A stretch of DNA of 64,000 nt from Shewanella psychrotolerans (GTDB taxonomy: Bacteria > Pseudomonadota > Gammaproteobacteria > Enterobacterales > Shewanellaceae): assembly GCF_019457595.1 (NCBI RefSeq), contig NZ_CP080419.1, positions 744,001 to 808,000 of the forward strand. The letters are read 5' to 3'. Position numbers and translations under genes: made by a program. A model generated the notes under the pieces. It was not told where the DNA came from and did not search any database. It worked only from the letters and a program-made list of their open reading frames with translations. How positions within the stretch are numbered: the stretch's first letter is position 1; each line of letters starts with the position of its first letter. Below, piece by piece: positions 35,351 to 45,635 of the stretch.

Positions 35351-36013
35351 CTAGCCCCTTTGAATGGTGATATCTGAGATATAACCATGTTCACTTGCCG
35401 TCACAGCTTGTTTTAACATCCCCGCCGCTTCCTCGGCCGACATAAAACTAGAGGTATCCAGTGTCTTACCGCTGCTCGGCCAAAAACCGGTATCCATGCC
35501 GCCGGGGTACACGGCGATGAGTTTCATCGGACTATTTTTAAGCTCTAAACGTACCGATTCAATAAAGCCGCGCACCGCCCACTTAGCCGCACAATAGGTC
35601 GATTCGCCCGCTTTGGCGGCTAAGGCCGCGGTAGACATCACTACCACCACATTGATCTTCTGATCTTTATAGCGTTTAACGAGTTCACGCACTAGCAGTA
35701 TGGTGGAGGTGACATTATTCTCCAGTAACTTATTTATCTCAGTGACTTGCTGTGTTTCGATGGGGCCAAAATAACCACTGCCAGCGCAGTGAATAACACT
35801 GCCGGGTCTATGGGGCAACTGATCCAGCAGCGCCGAGACGCTCGATTCATCACTGAGATCGGCGGCGATGCTTTGTATCTTATTTGATGCGTCACTGACT
35901 TGCTGGAGGCGGATTTGGTCGCGACCAGTAATAGTCACGTCTTGGTTCTCATCGGCATAAAGCTTGGCTAATGCCGCCCCTAAGCCGCTGCTTGCGCCAG
36001 TAATTAGTATCAT
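35351..36013 (-). CDS. Short-chain dehydrogenase/reductase
   Basis: The 220-residue SDR shows the cofactor motif GASSGLGAALAKLY at the N-terminus, the NNVTS segment and the catalytic STYCAAKWAVRG (YxxxK), with Ser in VMSTAA. PGGMDTGFW follows. It is NAD(P)-dependent; the substrate is unknown. No ribosome site of full strength is visible (GTGAGT). Monocistronic, convergent with selO. Confidence 0.9.
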   Translation of the reverse strand: MILITGASSGLGAALAKLYADENQDVTITGRDQIRLQQVSDASNKIQSIAADLSDESSVSALLDQLPHRPGSVIHCAGSGYFGPIETQQVTEINKLLENNVTSTILLVRELVKRYKDQKINVVVVMSTAALAAKAGESTYCAAKWAVRGFIESVRLELKNSPMKLIAVYPGGMDTGFWPSSGKTLDTSSFMSAEEAAGMLKQAVTASEHGYISDITIQRG

Positions 36014-36120
36014 GCGGACTCACTTCTATGGTTTTACATTGACTTATTATGCCCTAAATATCAGTCATAATCTGTGATGCTAAAAGCGCCTGCTAGCAGC
36101 AAGTGCTGAGGTTAATAAAT

Positions 36121-36147
36121 GAAAAAGGCTACCTTATTCGGTAGCCT
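36121..36147 (-). terminator. Terminator after the S9 peptidase gene
   Basis: AGGCTACC and GGTAGCCT pair around TTATTC. On the - strand a TTTTT run follows. Confidence 0.85.
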
Positions 36148-36193
36148 CTTCAGATTTTATCGACAAGCGGTTAAGCCTGAGTCTTGTTGATGT

Positions 36194-38236
36194 TTAGCGC
36201 CCACCTGGCTCGGCGTAGTGGGTCATCCAATCTTTAACTTGGTTATACCAATAGATAGAGTTATTAGGCTTCAAGATCCAGTGGTTTTCATCGGGGAAAT
36301 AGATCATCCGTGATTCGACACCGCGACTCTGTAAGGTGCGGAATAGCTCAAAGCCTTGACCTACGGGAACGCGGTAATCCAATTGCCCATGGATGATCAG
36401 TGTCGGCGTATTAAAGTTGCCTGCAAAGTAGTGCGGTGAGATGGACTGATAGATCTCAGGTTTTTCCCAGTAGTAGCCGAAACGAGTGCTATGGACCGCA
36501 AAGTCAGCCGACATTTGCGAGTACATGTTGTAAACCGCAGCATGAATTAACAGGGCTTTGAAGGGGTTTTCTTGGCCCAAGATGATTGAGGATAAGTAAC
36601 CACCGTAACTGCCACCGCCAGCGACCATGCGATCGCCATCGATCCACGGTTTTTGTTTAAACCAATCGGCGGCTTTTAACACATCTTCCAGTGACTTATT
36701 TTTCCAGTCGGGGTTGATGCTGTCGGCAAACTCTTGTCCAAAACCACTCGAACCATGGAAGTTAGGCCAAGCGGTAACATAACCCCAAGAAGCAAAGGTT
36801 TGTGCATTCCAGCGGAAGTGAAATCCGTCAGAGATACCATTGTGAGGACCACCGTGGATCAGCATCATCAACGGATACTGCTTGCTGCGATCAAATCCTG
36901 GAGGATAGTGCACCCACATCTGAATATCATCACCTTGGTAGCCTTTGTAGGTGACCGACTCGTAGGTGCCCATATCAACATCGGCCAGCACATCATCGTT
37001 AAATGAGTCTAAACGCGAAGTCTTACCATTTTTGGGATTTACCGCGACAACACGGGCAGGATAGAGGAAGCTATCGTTAGTCGCGACTAAGGTACCGTCT
37101 TTAGCAATAGCTGGCTGGCCAAAATTGGTGGCCTTAGTGATAGGTTTTACTTTGCCATTTTTGGCATTGATGTGATAAATCCGTCTGGTGGCGGCATCAT
37201 CAATGGCGGCATAAAACCCTTTACTATCAGGCGTCCAACTAAAGCTTGATACAGAGCGATCCCACTCTTTGGCAAGCTCTCGTTCACTATGTGTTTTTAG
37301 ATCGAGTAGCATCAGGCGTGACTTGTCGGCATAGAAGCCAGGAATGAGTTGGCGAGTAAAGGCCAAGGTTTTGCCATCTGGGCTAAATGAGGGATTGCTG
37401 TCGGGCGCTTGGTTATCTTTGGTCAGATTTACCGCTTTATCACTGCCAATTGCGGCCAAAAAGATATCAATCTTAGGATCGACCTGGCGAGTCTTAAGGT
37501 CGGCTTCCCAGCCGTTAGCGTTAAACGCCACCCAGGTTTCACTTGGGTCGATATCATAGCTGTCAGCCCCTTGGGAAGAGCGAGGTAATTCGATTTTTAG
37601 CGGCTGGGTTACAGCTTCTATATCGCCGCCCTTGGCTGGAATACGGAAGATATGGGCTTGGCGTTCCTCTTCAATCCAATGATCGAAGCTTGAATAGGGC
37701 AGGGCATTCCATTGATGGGCAGAGACCTTCGAATCTTTGTCTGCCTTTAACTGTTTCGTCATTTCATCCCAGTTTTTACCAGGATAAATACGGCTAATGA
37801 AATAGAGATGTTCACCGACCCACTTGATGCCATAAACGCCACCAGGGACATTCGTTAGTCGCTGGGCTTCACCGGGCGCATCCATTGGCAATAGATAAAT
37901 TTGCCCATCTTCATCTTTGTCGCGCTTACTAACAAAGGCTAAGGTTTTGCCATCGGGAGAAAATAGTGGCTCGCTGACCCTCATTCCTTCGGCGGTAATC
38001 GCGCGCTGGCTCGCCCCATCCTTAGCGAACAGCCATAACTGGGTTGAACCTTTATCTTCAGGGACATCATATTGAGTTACTGGTGCAACAATATAGTCAC
38101 CCTGCGATGAGATAATTGGGCTACCAATACGTTTGAGTTGCCACAGTACATCGACTGAAAGCGGTTTAGTGGTTTGTGCAAATGCCGTAGCAAAGGGCAT
38201 CAGCAGGCAGATTAATAGAATCCCTACTTTCTTCAC
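36194..38236 (-). CDS. S9 family prolyl oligopeptidase-type peptidase
   Basis: The 680-residue protein has a signal peptide (about 1-20, ending FAQ), an N-terminal WD40-like beta-propeller (about 30-420 with several SPDGKTLAF repeats) and a C-terminal alpha/beta-hydrolase domain. The Ser is in GGGSYGGYLSS, the Asp in HGQLDYRVPVGQG and the His in FPDENHWI. This is the dipeptidyl/acylaminoacyl peptidase group, acting in the periplasm. GGAGATCC precedes the start. Monocistronic. Confidence 0.93.
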   Translation of the reverse strand: MKKVGILLICLLMPFATAFAQTTKPLSVDVLWQLKRIGSPIISSQGDYIVAPVTQYDVPEDKGSTQLWLFAKDGASQRAITAEGMRVSEPLFSPDGKTLAFVSKRDKDEDGQIYLLPMDAPGEAQRLTNVPGGVYGIKWVGEHLYFISRIYPGKNWDEMTKQLKADKDSKVSAHQWNALPYSSFDHWIEEERQAHIFRIPAKGGDIEAVTQPLKIELPRSSQGADSYDIDPSETWVAFNANGWEADLKTRQVDPKIDIFLAAIGSDKAVNLTKDNQAPDSNPSFSPDGKTLAFTRQLIPGFYADKSRLMLLDLKTHSERELAKEWDRSVSSFSWTPDSKGFYAAIDDAATRRIYHINAKNGKVKPITKATNFGQPAIAKDGTLVATNDSFLYPARVVAVNPKNGKTSRLDSFNDDVLADVDMGTYESVTYKGYQGDDIQMWVHYPPGFDRSKQYPLMMLIHGGPHNGISDGFHFRWNAQTFASWGYVTAWPNFHGSSGFGQEFADSINPDWKNKSLEDVLKAADWFKQKPWIDGDRMVAGGGSYGGYLSSIILGQENPFKALLIHAAVYNMYSQMSADFAVHSTRFGYYWEKPEIYQSISPHYFAGNFNTPTLIIHGQLDYRVPVGQGFELFRTLQSRGVESRMIYFPDENHWILKPNNSIYWYNQVKDWMTHYAEPGGR

Positions 38237-38384
38237 GAGTGGATCTCCTTCTACTTGATCGTCTGGTTTACATTAGACTATTGAATTGGTTTTTAAATTA
38301 GTTCGTCAGTGCGTGTCTATTGTAGATGGTGGATATTAATTTTGTATTAGTTTGGAGCATAAGTTATGGGGCTTACTGTTACTA

Positions 38385-38434
38385 TTTTGCGATGCGGTCT
38401 TACGACCTAGGAAAGTCGTAAGACCGACGCAAAA
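38385..38434. terminator. Long perfect hairpin after metH
   Basis: CGGTCTTACGAC (38395-38406) and GTCGTAAGACCG (38415-38426) pair exactly. TTTTGC and GCAAAA extend the stem outside a short mismatch. It is 41 bases past the metH stop on the - strand. Confidence 0.7.
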
Positions 38435-38475
38435 CCGCGTTAGCGTAAGGTCGATTCTGATTACTGAATCAATTC

Positions 38476-41400
38476 CTACTCTGGGTCATAATCCAATACT
38501 GGTGCTAGCCAGCGCTCGGTTTCCTCGATACTCATTCCTTTACGTGCGGCGTAATCTTCTACCTGATCACGGCCAATATTAGTCACGCCAAAGTAGCGTG
38601 ATTGCGGGTGCGCGAAGTACCAACCCGATACCGCGGCGGTGGGGAACATGGCGTAGCTTTCGGTGATATTAAGCCCAATGGTTTCATCTGGCTTAAGCAA
38701 GTCCCACAGTAAGCCCTTTTCGGTGTGATCTGGGCAGGCGGGATAACCCGGTGCTGGGCGAATGCCTTTGTATTTTTCGCGAATCAGTGCCGTGTTATCG
38801 AGATCTTCATCTGCGGCGTAGCCCCAAAACTCTTTACGGACACGCTCATGCATCCGCTCGGCAAACGCTTCGGCTAAACGGTCGGCTAAACATTTGAGCA
38901 TGATGGCGTTGTAGTCATCGTGGTTGGCTTCGAAACGGGCAACATGTTCGTCGATGCCATGACCTGCGGTGACAGCGAAACCGCCCATGTAATCGGCAAC
39001 GCCTGAGTCTTTGGGGGCGACAAAGTCAGCCAGACAGAAGTTATCGTTGCCCACACGTTCTATCTGCATCCGCAGATGATGAGTGGTTAATTCAAGTTCA
39101 CTGCGGCTTTCATCTGTGTAGAGCTCAATATCGTCATGGTTTACGGTATTGGCAGGGAACAGGCCGATAACCGCCTTGGCGGTAAGCCATTTTTCGTCGA
39201 TGATCTGTTGAAGCATGGCTTTGCCATCGGCGTATAGTTTACGGGCTTCTTCACCGACCACCTTGTCTTCCAAGATTTTTGGGAAATGGCCATGCAGCTC
39301 CCAACTGCGGAAAAATGGGGTCCAGTCGATACGCTCGACTAAGTCTTCCAGTGGGTAGTCATCGAACACCTGACGCCCGAGTTGGTTAGGCACAAATGGG
39401 GTGTAATTGGCCCAATCGTGCTGGCAACGGTTATCGCGCGCGGCGGAAATCGGGATGATCTGCTTACGTTTCTCCTGCGAGTTACGCTTGTCGCGCATCA
39501 CCTGATATTCATCATAGGCGGCATCGATGGTGGCTTGGCGCGTCTCATTGCTGATCAGTTTCGACACCATAGGCACGGCGCGTGAGGCGTCGGCAATATA
39601 GATAGCACCTGTTGGGGCGTGGGGCGCAATTTTAACTGCGGTATGAATTTTCGAGCAGGTCGCGCCGCCAATGATCGAGGGGATGGTAAGCCCCGCCTTA
39701 TGGAAGGCTTTAACGTTATGCACCATCTCATCGAGACTTGGGGTGATTAAGCCTGACATGCCGATGATATCGACATTTTCTGCCTTGGCGACTTCGATGA
39801 TCTTCTCCACGGGTACCATCACCCCTAGATCGATCACCTCGTAGCCATTACAGGCCAGCACCACACCAACGATGTTCTTACCGATATCGTGTACGTCACC
39901 TTTTACGGTGACCATCAGAATTTTACCGTTAGACTGACCTTCGACTTTTTCTAGTTCGATATAGGGGTTCAAATAGGCGACCGCTTTTTTCATTACCCGT
40001 GCCGATTTGACCACTTGGGGGAGGAACATCTTACCCGAGCCAAAGAGGTCGCCGACCACGTTCATGCCATCCATGAGCGGCCCTTCAATTACATCCAGCG
40101 GCCGAGTGGCCTGCTGTCTGGCTTCTTCGGTGTCTTCATCGATAAAGTCGGTAATGCCTTTCACTAGGGCATGGGCAAGACGCTTGCTCACTTCCCAGCT
40201 GCGCCACTCTAAATCTTCTTTCTTAGCAACTTGACTGCCATCACCGCGAAACTTCTCGGCGATCTCCAGCAGCTGCTCTGTATTGCTCGAATCTGCAACT
40301 GGGCAAGGTAAGTTTTGCACCACGGCTTCGACACGCGCTTTTAGCTCGCTGTCGATATCGTCATAAATCGCTAACTGCCCCGCGTTGACGATACCCATGT
40401 CCATGCCGGCTTGAATCGCATGGTAGAGGAATACCGCATGAATCGCCTCCCGCACTGGGTTGTTACCGCGAAATGAGAACGACACGTTCGATACACCGCC
40501 GGAGATCATCGCGTGTGGCAGAGTGCGTTTTATCTCGGCCGTAGCTTCAATAAAGTCAACGGCGTAGTTGTCATGCTCGTCAATGCCTGTGGCGATGGCG
40601 AAAATGTTGGGATCGAAAATAATATCTTCAGGTGGGAAGCCCACCTTATCGACTAATACGCGATAGGCGCGGGTGCAGATCTCGATTTTACGCGCCTTGG
40701 TATCGGCTTGGCCGACTTCATCGAACGCCATGATAATGGCGGCAGCGCCGTAGCGTTTCACTAAGGTGGCCTGCTCGATAAACTTCTCTTCGCCCTCTTT
40801 GAGGGAGATGGAGTTAACGATACCTTTACCTTGAATGCATTTCAGGCCTGCTTCAATCACCTCCCATTTGGAGGAGTCGATCATGATCGGCACTCGGCTG
40901 ATATCGGGCTCGGAGGCGATAAGGTTAAGGAATTTTTGCATTACCTCGACGCCATCGAGCATGCCTTCATCCATATTGATATCGATGATCTGGGCACCGT
41001 TTTCTACCTGTTCGCGGGCAACTGACAGCGCCTCTTCATATTCTCCAGTTTTAATCAGGCGTAAAAATTTGGCCGAACCCGTCACGTTGGTACGTTCACC
41101 GACGTTTAGAAACAGTGAGTTTTCATCTATGGTGAGTGGCTCTAAACCCGATAGACGACAGGCGACGGGAATAGTCGGTAATTCACGGGTTTGATGTGCA
41201 ATCACCGCTTGGCGAATGGCGTTAATATGCGCAGGGGTTGTGCCGCAGCATCCACCAATGATATTGAGAAAGCCTTCTTGTGCCCATTCACCGATAACCT
41301 CGGCCATCTCCTCTGGGGTTTCATCGTAGCCACCAAATTCATTAGGGAGTCCGGCATTAGGATGCGCCGATACGTAACATTCGGCAATTTTTGACAACTC

Positions 41401-42201
41401 TTCAACGTAGGGACGTAGCTCTTGTGGGCCAAGGGCGCAGTTAAGGCCAATCGACAGTGGCTTAACATGACGTAGCGAGTTGTAAAAGGCTTCGGTGGTT
41501 TGTCCGGTTAGGGTGCGACCGGAGGCATCGGTAATGGTGCCTGAAATCATAATAGGTAAACGCTGACCTATCTCATCGAAAATACTTTCAACGGCAAACA
41601 GCGCGGCTTTGGCATTGAGGGTGTCGAAGATGGTTTCCACCATGATGATGTCGGCGCCGCCCTCGATGAGCGCTTCAATCGATTCGCGGTAGGCTTCAAC
41701 CAGCTGATCGAAGCTGACATTGCGATAACCAGGATCGTTGACATCAGGGCTAATTGAACAGGTGCGGTTGGTGGGGCCAAGAACCCCGGCAACATAACAA
41801 GCACGACCTGTTTCTGCGCTGACCTCATCTGCGGCGGCGCGGGCAAGACGTGCACCTTCAAGATTGATTTCGGCGGACAGTTCCTGCATCTCGTAGTCAG
41901 CCATGGCGATACGAGTGGCGTTAAAGGTATTCGTCTCGATGATATCGGCACCAGCGAGCAGGTATTGTTTATGGATATCTTTGATAATGGCTGGTTGAGT
42001 CAGTACGAGCAGATCGTTATTGCCTTTAACATCGCAGGGCCAATCTTTAAAGCGCTCGCCGCGAAAGGCTGCTTCCTCAAGCTTATGCTCTTGGATCATG
42101 GTGCCCATTGCGCCGTCGAGGATCAAGATCTGCGATTTGAGTTGCTCGATGATCTGCGGTGCTATCTGTCTTACATGATTAACAGGGGTATGGGTCGCCA
42201 T
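38476..42201 (-). CDS. metH: Cobalamin-dependent methionine synthase
   Basis: The 1241-residue protein has four modules in the usual order. They are homocysteine binding ([22 protein letters not shown] with zinc cysteines), methyltetrahydrofolate binding ([15 protein letters not shown]), cobalamin binding ([11 protein letters not shown], the lower-ligand His of DxHxxG) and the AdoMet activation domain ([15 protein letters not shown]). It methylates homocysteine using methyl-cobalamin in the cytoplasm. The length is close to the 1227 residues of E. coli MetH. Tandem MetJ-box sequences lie about 110 bases upstream. No B12 riboswitch was seen in front of metH. The gene adjoins the cobalamin salvage genes that supply its cofactor. 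Confidence 0.97.
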   Translation of the reverse strand: MATHTPVNHVRQIAPQIIEQLKSQILILDGAMGTMIQEHKLEEAAFRGERFKDWPCDVKGNNDLLVLTQPAIIKDIHKQYLLAGADIIETNTFNATRIAMADYEMQELSAEINLEGARLARAAADEVSAETGRACYVAGVLGPTNRTCSISPDVNDPGYRNVSFDQLVEAYRESIEALIEGGADIIMVETIFDTLNAKAALFAVESIFDEIGQRLPIMISGTITDASGRTLTGQTTEAFYNSLRHVKPLSIGLNCALGPQELRPYVEELSKIAECYVSAHPNAGLPNEFGGYDETPEEMAEVIGEWAQEGFLNIIGGCCGTTPAHINAIRQAVIAHQTRELPTIPVACRLSGLEPLTIDENSLFLNVGERTNVTGSAKFLRLIKTGEYEEALSVAREQVENGAQIIDINMDEGMLDGVEVMQKFLNLIASEPDISRVPIMIDSSKWEVIEAGLKCIQGKGIVNSISLKEGEEKFIEQATLVKRYGAAAIIMAFDEVGQADTKARKIEICTRAYRVLVDKVGFPPEDIIFDPNIFAIATGIDEHDNYAVDFIEATAEIKRTLPHAMISGGVSNVSFSFRGNNPVREAIHAVFLYHAIQAGMDMGIVNAGQLAIYDDIDSELKARVEAVVQNLPCPVADSSNTEQLLEIAEKFRGDGSQVAKKEDLEWRSWEVSKRLAHALVKGITDFIDEDTEEARQQATRPLDVIEGPLMDGMNVVGDLFGSGKMFLPQVVKSARVMKKAVAYLNPYIELEKVEGQSNGKILMVTVKGDVHDIGKNIVGVVLACNGYEVIDLGVMVPVEKIIEVAKAENVDIIGMSGLITPSLDEMVHNVKAFHKAGLTIPSIIGGATCSKIHTAVKIAPHAPTGAIYIADASRAVPMVSKLISNETRQATIDAAYDEYQVMRDKRNSQEKRKQIIPISAARDNRCQHDWANYTPFVPNQLGRQVFDDYPLEDLVERIDWTPFFRSWELHGHFPKILEDKVVGEEARKLYADGKAMLQQIIDEKWLTAKAVIGLFPANTVNHDDIELYTDESRSELELTTHHLRMQIERVGNDNFCLADFVAPKDSGVADYMGGFAVTAGHGIDEHVARFEANHDDYNAIMLKCLADRLAEAFAERMHERVRKEFWGYAADEDLDNTALIREKYKGIRPAPGYPACPDHTEKGLLWDLLKPDETIGLNITESYAMFPTAAVSGWYFAHPQSRYFGVTNIGRDQVEDYAARKGMSIEETERWLAPVLDYDPE

Positions 42202-42311
42202 AAAGTTTTACCTATTTTTACTAACTTCTAACTACGTCATTGCAGGGAAACCATCGTTATGAGGTTAATGCAGTGTCATTCAGGGTACGATAACGCTTGC
42301 TATGTTCACTC

Positions 42312-42343
42312 GGAAGTATAAACGTATAGACGTCTATACTTCT
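42312..42343. promoter_or_regulatory. Tandem MetJ boxes upstream of metH
   Basis: Consecutive 8-mers AAACGTAT, AGACGTCT (exact consensus) and ATACTTCT, preceded by GGAAGTAT (5 of 8), form an array of met boxes about 110-140 bases before the metH start. MetJ with AdoMet represses met genes through such arrays. Confidence 0.8.
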
Positions 42344-42590
42344 TGCCTATACTAATCGACTTATAGCGCTTAGGGCAAGTCAAAATAGTATAACCTTTGT
42401 GGACTCATAACCTAGCTATGTTATTCGTTATTTAGGCAGTGAAGAGACTGTAGCGATGCAATTGATTAAATGGATATGGCAATGGATTTTTGTAAATTAC
42501 TAAAAGCTGAATCATCATTTATTGCAATGTATTATCGGTTAAGAGTATCCTCCTCAAGTATTACACTCAAGCTAGTCGATGCTGTTTTAT

Positions 42591-43193
42591 ATGACTCAAA
42601 CAACGCTGTATTTGATGCGTCATGGCGAATGTGAAGGTGGAAATCTGCTGCGGGGCCATTGCGATATTCAGCTGACCGAAATCGGTTTTGCGCAGATGCA
42701 ATTGGCTTATGCGAAGCTACCCGAAGCCGTTGACAGAGTAATGAGTTCGCCTTTAATCCGTTGTGCCGCCTTTGCTGAACATATCGCCAGCAAGCGGCGA
42801 ATGAGCATCAGCTTTGATGAACGTTTAAAGGAGATCTACTTTGGCCGTTGGGATGGCCTTGAAATTCCCACTTTACATGAAGATCACGGCCAAGAGTTAA
42901 CGGCTTATTGGCAGGATCCTTGGCGGTTCCCTTTACCTGAAGCTGAAGCCATGTCAGCCTTTGAGCAACGTCTCGATGGGTTGGTGGATGAGCTGGTCAG
43001 TCTTTATAGTGGCGAGAAGCTGCTACTTATTACCCATGGTGGTGTTATTCGTTATTTAATGGCTAAGGCGCTAGGGGTGATCAAGGCAGTAGGCTTTTAT
43101 ACGCAATTGAGCCTTGAGTATGCCAGTGTGGTGAAAATTACTCATTATAGAGATGAGGATGGCAAGGGTTTTTGGCGACTGCATTGGGGCTGA
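42591..43193 (+). CDS. cobC: Histidine phosphatase family protein, alpha-ribazole phosphatase-like
   Basis: The 200-residue phosphoglycerate-mutase-fold phosphatase shows LMRHGECEGG (catalytic RHG), SSPLIRCAAFAEH, the FGRWDGL loop typical of CobC and the second His in LLITHGGVIRY. CobC removes phosphate from alpha-ribazole 5'-phosphate or from adenosylcobalamin 5'-phosphate. ATG 42591 is used; ATG 42579 is also possible and no strong ribosome site resolves the choice. It is upstream of the B12 riboswitch and btuD, so it is not under that switch. The specific function rests on fold and context. Confidence 0.8.
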   Translation: MTQTTLYLMRHGECEGGNLLRGHCDIQLTEIGFAQMQLAYAKLPEAVDRVMSSPLIRCAAFAEHIASKRRMSISFDERLKEIYFGRWDGLEIPTLHEDHGQELTAYWQDPWRFPLPEAEAMSAFEQRLDGLVDELVSLYSGEKLLLITHGGVIRYLMAKALGVIKAVGFYTQLSLEYASVVKITHYRDEDGKGFWRLHWG

Positions 43194-43291
43194 ATCATAG
43201 AAGATAAGCGATAAGTGTCAGTGCTGGTTTGATGTCGCGATAGCTAGTGCTTGTCTCTTGCTTGAAATACCGCATAATAACCAACAATTTT

Positions 43292-43500
43292 TAGGTGTCT
43301 TTCAATAGCGAAATTTCAGTAGCGAAGATGCCGAGAGTAAGGTGTTGAGATTCGTCTCTAGTCATGAGTCGAGTAACTTAAACTTAATAGGGAATTGGGA
43401 AGGCGATCAGCCATAAGCCCAAACTGTGCCCGCAACTGTGAGTGTGTTAAATAAGGCGAGTACCTTAGGTTAACCACGAGTCAGGATACCTGCCTTACTT
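43292..43500 (+). ncRNA. Cobalamin riboswitch
   Basis: The conserved elements appear in order: AGGTG at the start, AATAGGGAA, the B12-box-like CCCAAACTGTGCCCGCAACT and GAGTCAGGATACCTGCC. Adenosylcobalamin binding shuts down downstream genes. A short stem CTCAAG/CTTGAG (43514-43532) ends at the GGGAG ribosome site of the next ORF, so control of translation start is plausible. Confidence 0.93.
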
Positions 43501-43542
43501 TATAGCCTTATGACTCAAGCGGGTGACTTGAGGGAGCTACTC

Positions 43543-43638
43543 ATGACCATTACATTTGGGGCGGTTGCCCTGTCTTTATCTTTTGCCGCGCGATACCTGT
43601 GCATTAAGGCCGCACCTTGGGTAGGTGTTTGTGACTAA
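43543..43638 (+). CDS. 31-codon leader ORF between riboswitch and btuD
   Basis: ATG 43543 follows GGGAG at 43532-43536 with proper spacing. The frame encodes a 31-residue peptide starting MTITFGAVALSLSF with an Ala- and Leu-rich hydrophobic first half and a Trp, Cys and Asp near the end. It ends at 43638 and overlaps the btuD start at 43631 by eight bases, so translational coupling is likely: the riboswitch could gate the leader and the leader the ATPase. No family recognised. Whether the peptide itself acts is unknown. Confidence 0.55.
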   Translation: MTITFGAVALSLSFAARYLCIKAAPWVGVCD

Positions 43639-44521
43639 AGACGTTACCGCCTTATCCGCTAAAGGCATATGCTGGCACAGCGGCGAACGCCAAATTTTGT
43701 CTGATGTCAGTGTGCAGCTGTCTCAAGGTAAAATGCTTGGGATTATCGGTCCTAATGGTGCGGGTAAATCGACCCTATTGCGTTGCCTCTATCGCTATTT
43801 GACCCCTAGTCGAGGCGATATCTGCTTATTTGGTCATCCTGCGAGTGAGCTATCCGCTAAGGAATTTGCACGGCAAGTGGCTGTCGTTTTACAAGATACC
43901 CCCCATCATTTCGATATGACGACGGCGCAATTGGTGACCTTAGGGCTCACGCCCCATAAAGGCGCATTCTCCTTCACAAGTGAGCAAGATAAGGTGCAGG
44001 TACGTCATGCGCTTGCAACTGTCGGTCTGAATGAGCTGGCTAATCAATCCTATGAGCAACTTTCGGGCGGTGAGAAACAACGGGCATTGATCGCTCGTGC
44101 CATCGTCCAGAAACCTAAATTATTGATCCTTGATGAGCCAACAAATCACCTTGATATTCGTTACCAAATCCAGATCTTAGAACTACTGCGCTCGTTAGAT
44201 ATTACCGTGGTGATCTCTATTCACGATCTGAATTTAGCCAGTGCCTTATGTGATCAATTATTGCTGCTTAATCGAGGCAGAGCGGTGATCCAAGGCTCGC
44301 CCGCAGAGGTGCTGACCGAGCAGCAGATTGGCGAGGTTTTTGGCGTATGCTGTCAGGTATTGCCTCATCCACAACATGGCAATCCGCAGATTAATTATTT
44401 TTACGGTTATCGCCATCTAGGCGATCAAGGTGGCGCGGCCTGTGGCTCATCCATAGAAGCTAACCCTGCCAATAGCAGATATTTGGGACCGCGCGATCTG
44501 AAAGGGGACAAGGTTAAATGA
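43631..44521 (+). CDS. btuD: ABC transporter ATP-binding protein, vitamin B12 type
   Basis: The 296-residue ATPase has Walker A GPNGAGKST, signature LSGGEKQRALIARAI, Walker B LLILDEPTNHLD and the switch His in ISIHDLN. It matches the FecE/BtuD group that energises FecCD-type permeases. GTG 43631 (with AGG five bases before) is favoured over GTG 43625. It overlaps the permease gene at 44518 by four bases. A C-terminal tail of about 40 residues is poorly conserved. With the riboswitch, permease and btuF it forms the BtuCDF importer for cobalamin. Confidence 0.9.
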   Translation: MTKDVTALSAKGICWHSGERQILSDVSVQLSQGKMLGIIGPNGAGKSTLLRCLYRYLTPSRGDICLFGHPASELSAKEFARQVAVVLQDTPHHFDMTTAQLVTLGLTPHKGAFSFTSEQDKVQVRHALATVGLNELANQSYEQLSGGEKQRALIARAIVQKPKLLILDEPTNHLDIRYQIQILELLRSLDITVVISIHDLNLASALCDQLLLLNRGRAVIQGSPAEVLTEQQIGEVFGVCCQVLPHPQHGNPQINYFYGYRHLGDQGGAACGSSIEANPANSRYLGPRDLKGDKVK

Positions 44522-45591
44522 TCACCGAGGTAATACGAGGCTCCTTGGGCACAAATAAGCTAAAGCGAGTCATGTTGTTTGTGGTATTGATTGTCCTCTT
44601 TTCTCTGTTAACCCCCATTTTAGCGGCCAGTTTTGGCGCGGCCGATATAGGGGTAAAACAAGTTATTGATGCCATATTAGGGGGGATAAATGGTGAGTCT
44701 AGTGGCACTGTAACCTCACGGATTGTGATGGAACTACGATTGCCTCGTATTCTGCTGGCCTTTATCGCGGGCTTTGGTCTGGCGATCGCTGGCGCAGTAT
44801 TGCAAACCGTTACCCGTAACCCGCTTGCCGATCCCTATTTATTTGGGATCTCTTCTGGGGCTTCGTTTGGTGCGGTATTGGTGATCACCCTACTTGGTAA
44901 CTCAAATGCGATGTCGGGCACACTGCCTAGCTCATTGATAAATAGCATTAGCTTGCCCATTGGTGCGTTTATTGGTGCGGCGCTTTCTGTGTTGATGGTA
45001 CTGGCACTGTGCGGCCGAGCCATGAGCACTCAGATCGAGCGCATGTTGCTTTCTGGAGTGGCGGTATCATTTATGTTTGGCGCACTGACCAGTCTGTTGC
45101 TCTATTTCTCCGGTCCTCAAGCGGCGGCTTCTGTGCTGTTTTGGAGTCTGGGGAGTTTTGCTAAGGCAAGCTGGGCAGGGCTTAGTTTGCCTTTTGTGGT
45201 GATAGGTTTAGCCACGGCAATCATCTTGCTCTCTAAACGCCAGATCTTAGCCATGAAGGCCGGTGATGAGACCGCGCATACTTTAGGTATTAATGTACAG
45301 GGGTTGCGCCTAGGTATGTTGCTGCTTTGCTCTTTAATTACCGCCGTGCTGGTGGCCAATTGCGGCGGTATCGGTTTTGTGGGTTTGATGATCCCCCATA
45401 TGGTGCGGCTATTGTTGCCTGGAAGGTTTGCCTTGTTGACCACAGGCTTGGTTGGCGGCCTGTTTATGATCTGGATAGATGTGTTGGCCAGATGCCTGCT
45501 GAGTTATCAAGAATTGCCAATCGGCATTATCACTGCCGTTATTGGTAGCTTGTTCTTTTTATTTATTTTAGCCACCAAGCGACGTGGATAG
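44518..45591 (+). CDS. btuC: FecCD-type ABC permease, BtuC
   Basis: The 357-residue inner-membrane protein has about ten helices. Family features are LRLPRILLAFIAGFGLAIAG, GAVLQTVTRNPLADPYLFGISSGASFGAVL and CGGIGFVGLMIPHMVRLL, all typical of FecCD/BtuC permeases. It overlaps btuD (ATGA) and should import cobalamin or cobinamide using the periplasmic binding protein encoded at 56579. Confidence 0.92.
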   Translation: MITEVIRGSLGTNKLKRVMLFVVLIVLFSLLTPILAASFGAADIGVKQVIDAILGGINGESSGTVTSRIVMELRLPRILLAFIAGFGLAIAGAVLQTVTRNPLADPYLFGISSGASFGAVLVITLLGNSNAMSGTLPSSLINSISLPIGAFIGAALSVLMVLALCGRAMSTQIERMLLSGVAVSFMFGALTSLLLYFSGPQAAASVLFWSLGSFAKASWAGLSLPFVVIGLATAIILLSKRQILAMKAGDETAHTLGINVQGLRLGMLLLCSLITAVLVANCGGIGFVGLMIPHMVRLLLPGRFALLTTGLVGGLFMIWIDVLARCLLSYQELPIGIITAVIGSLFFLFILATKRRG

Positions 45592-45635
45592 GCTTCGTAT
45601 CGGTTTCTCGTGCAGTAAGGTGAGGACGCAGTAAG

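Noticed and set aside
42202..42590. Cobalamin riboswitch upstream of metH
   Set aside because: None of the conserved riboswitch elements are present; only MetJ-type boxes are seen.
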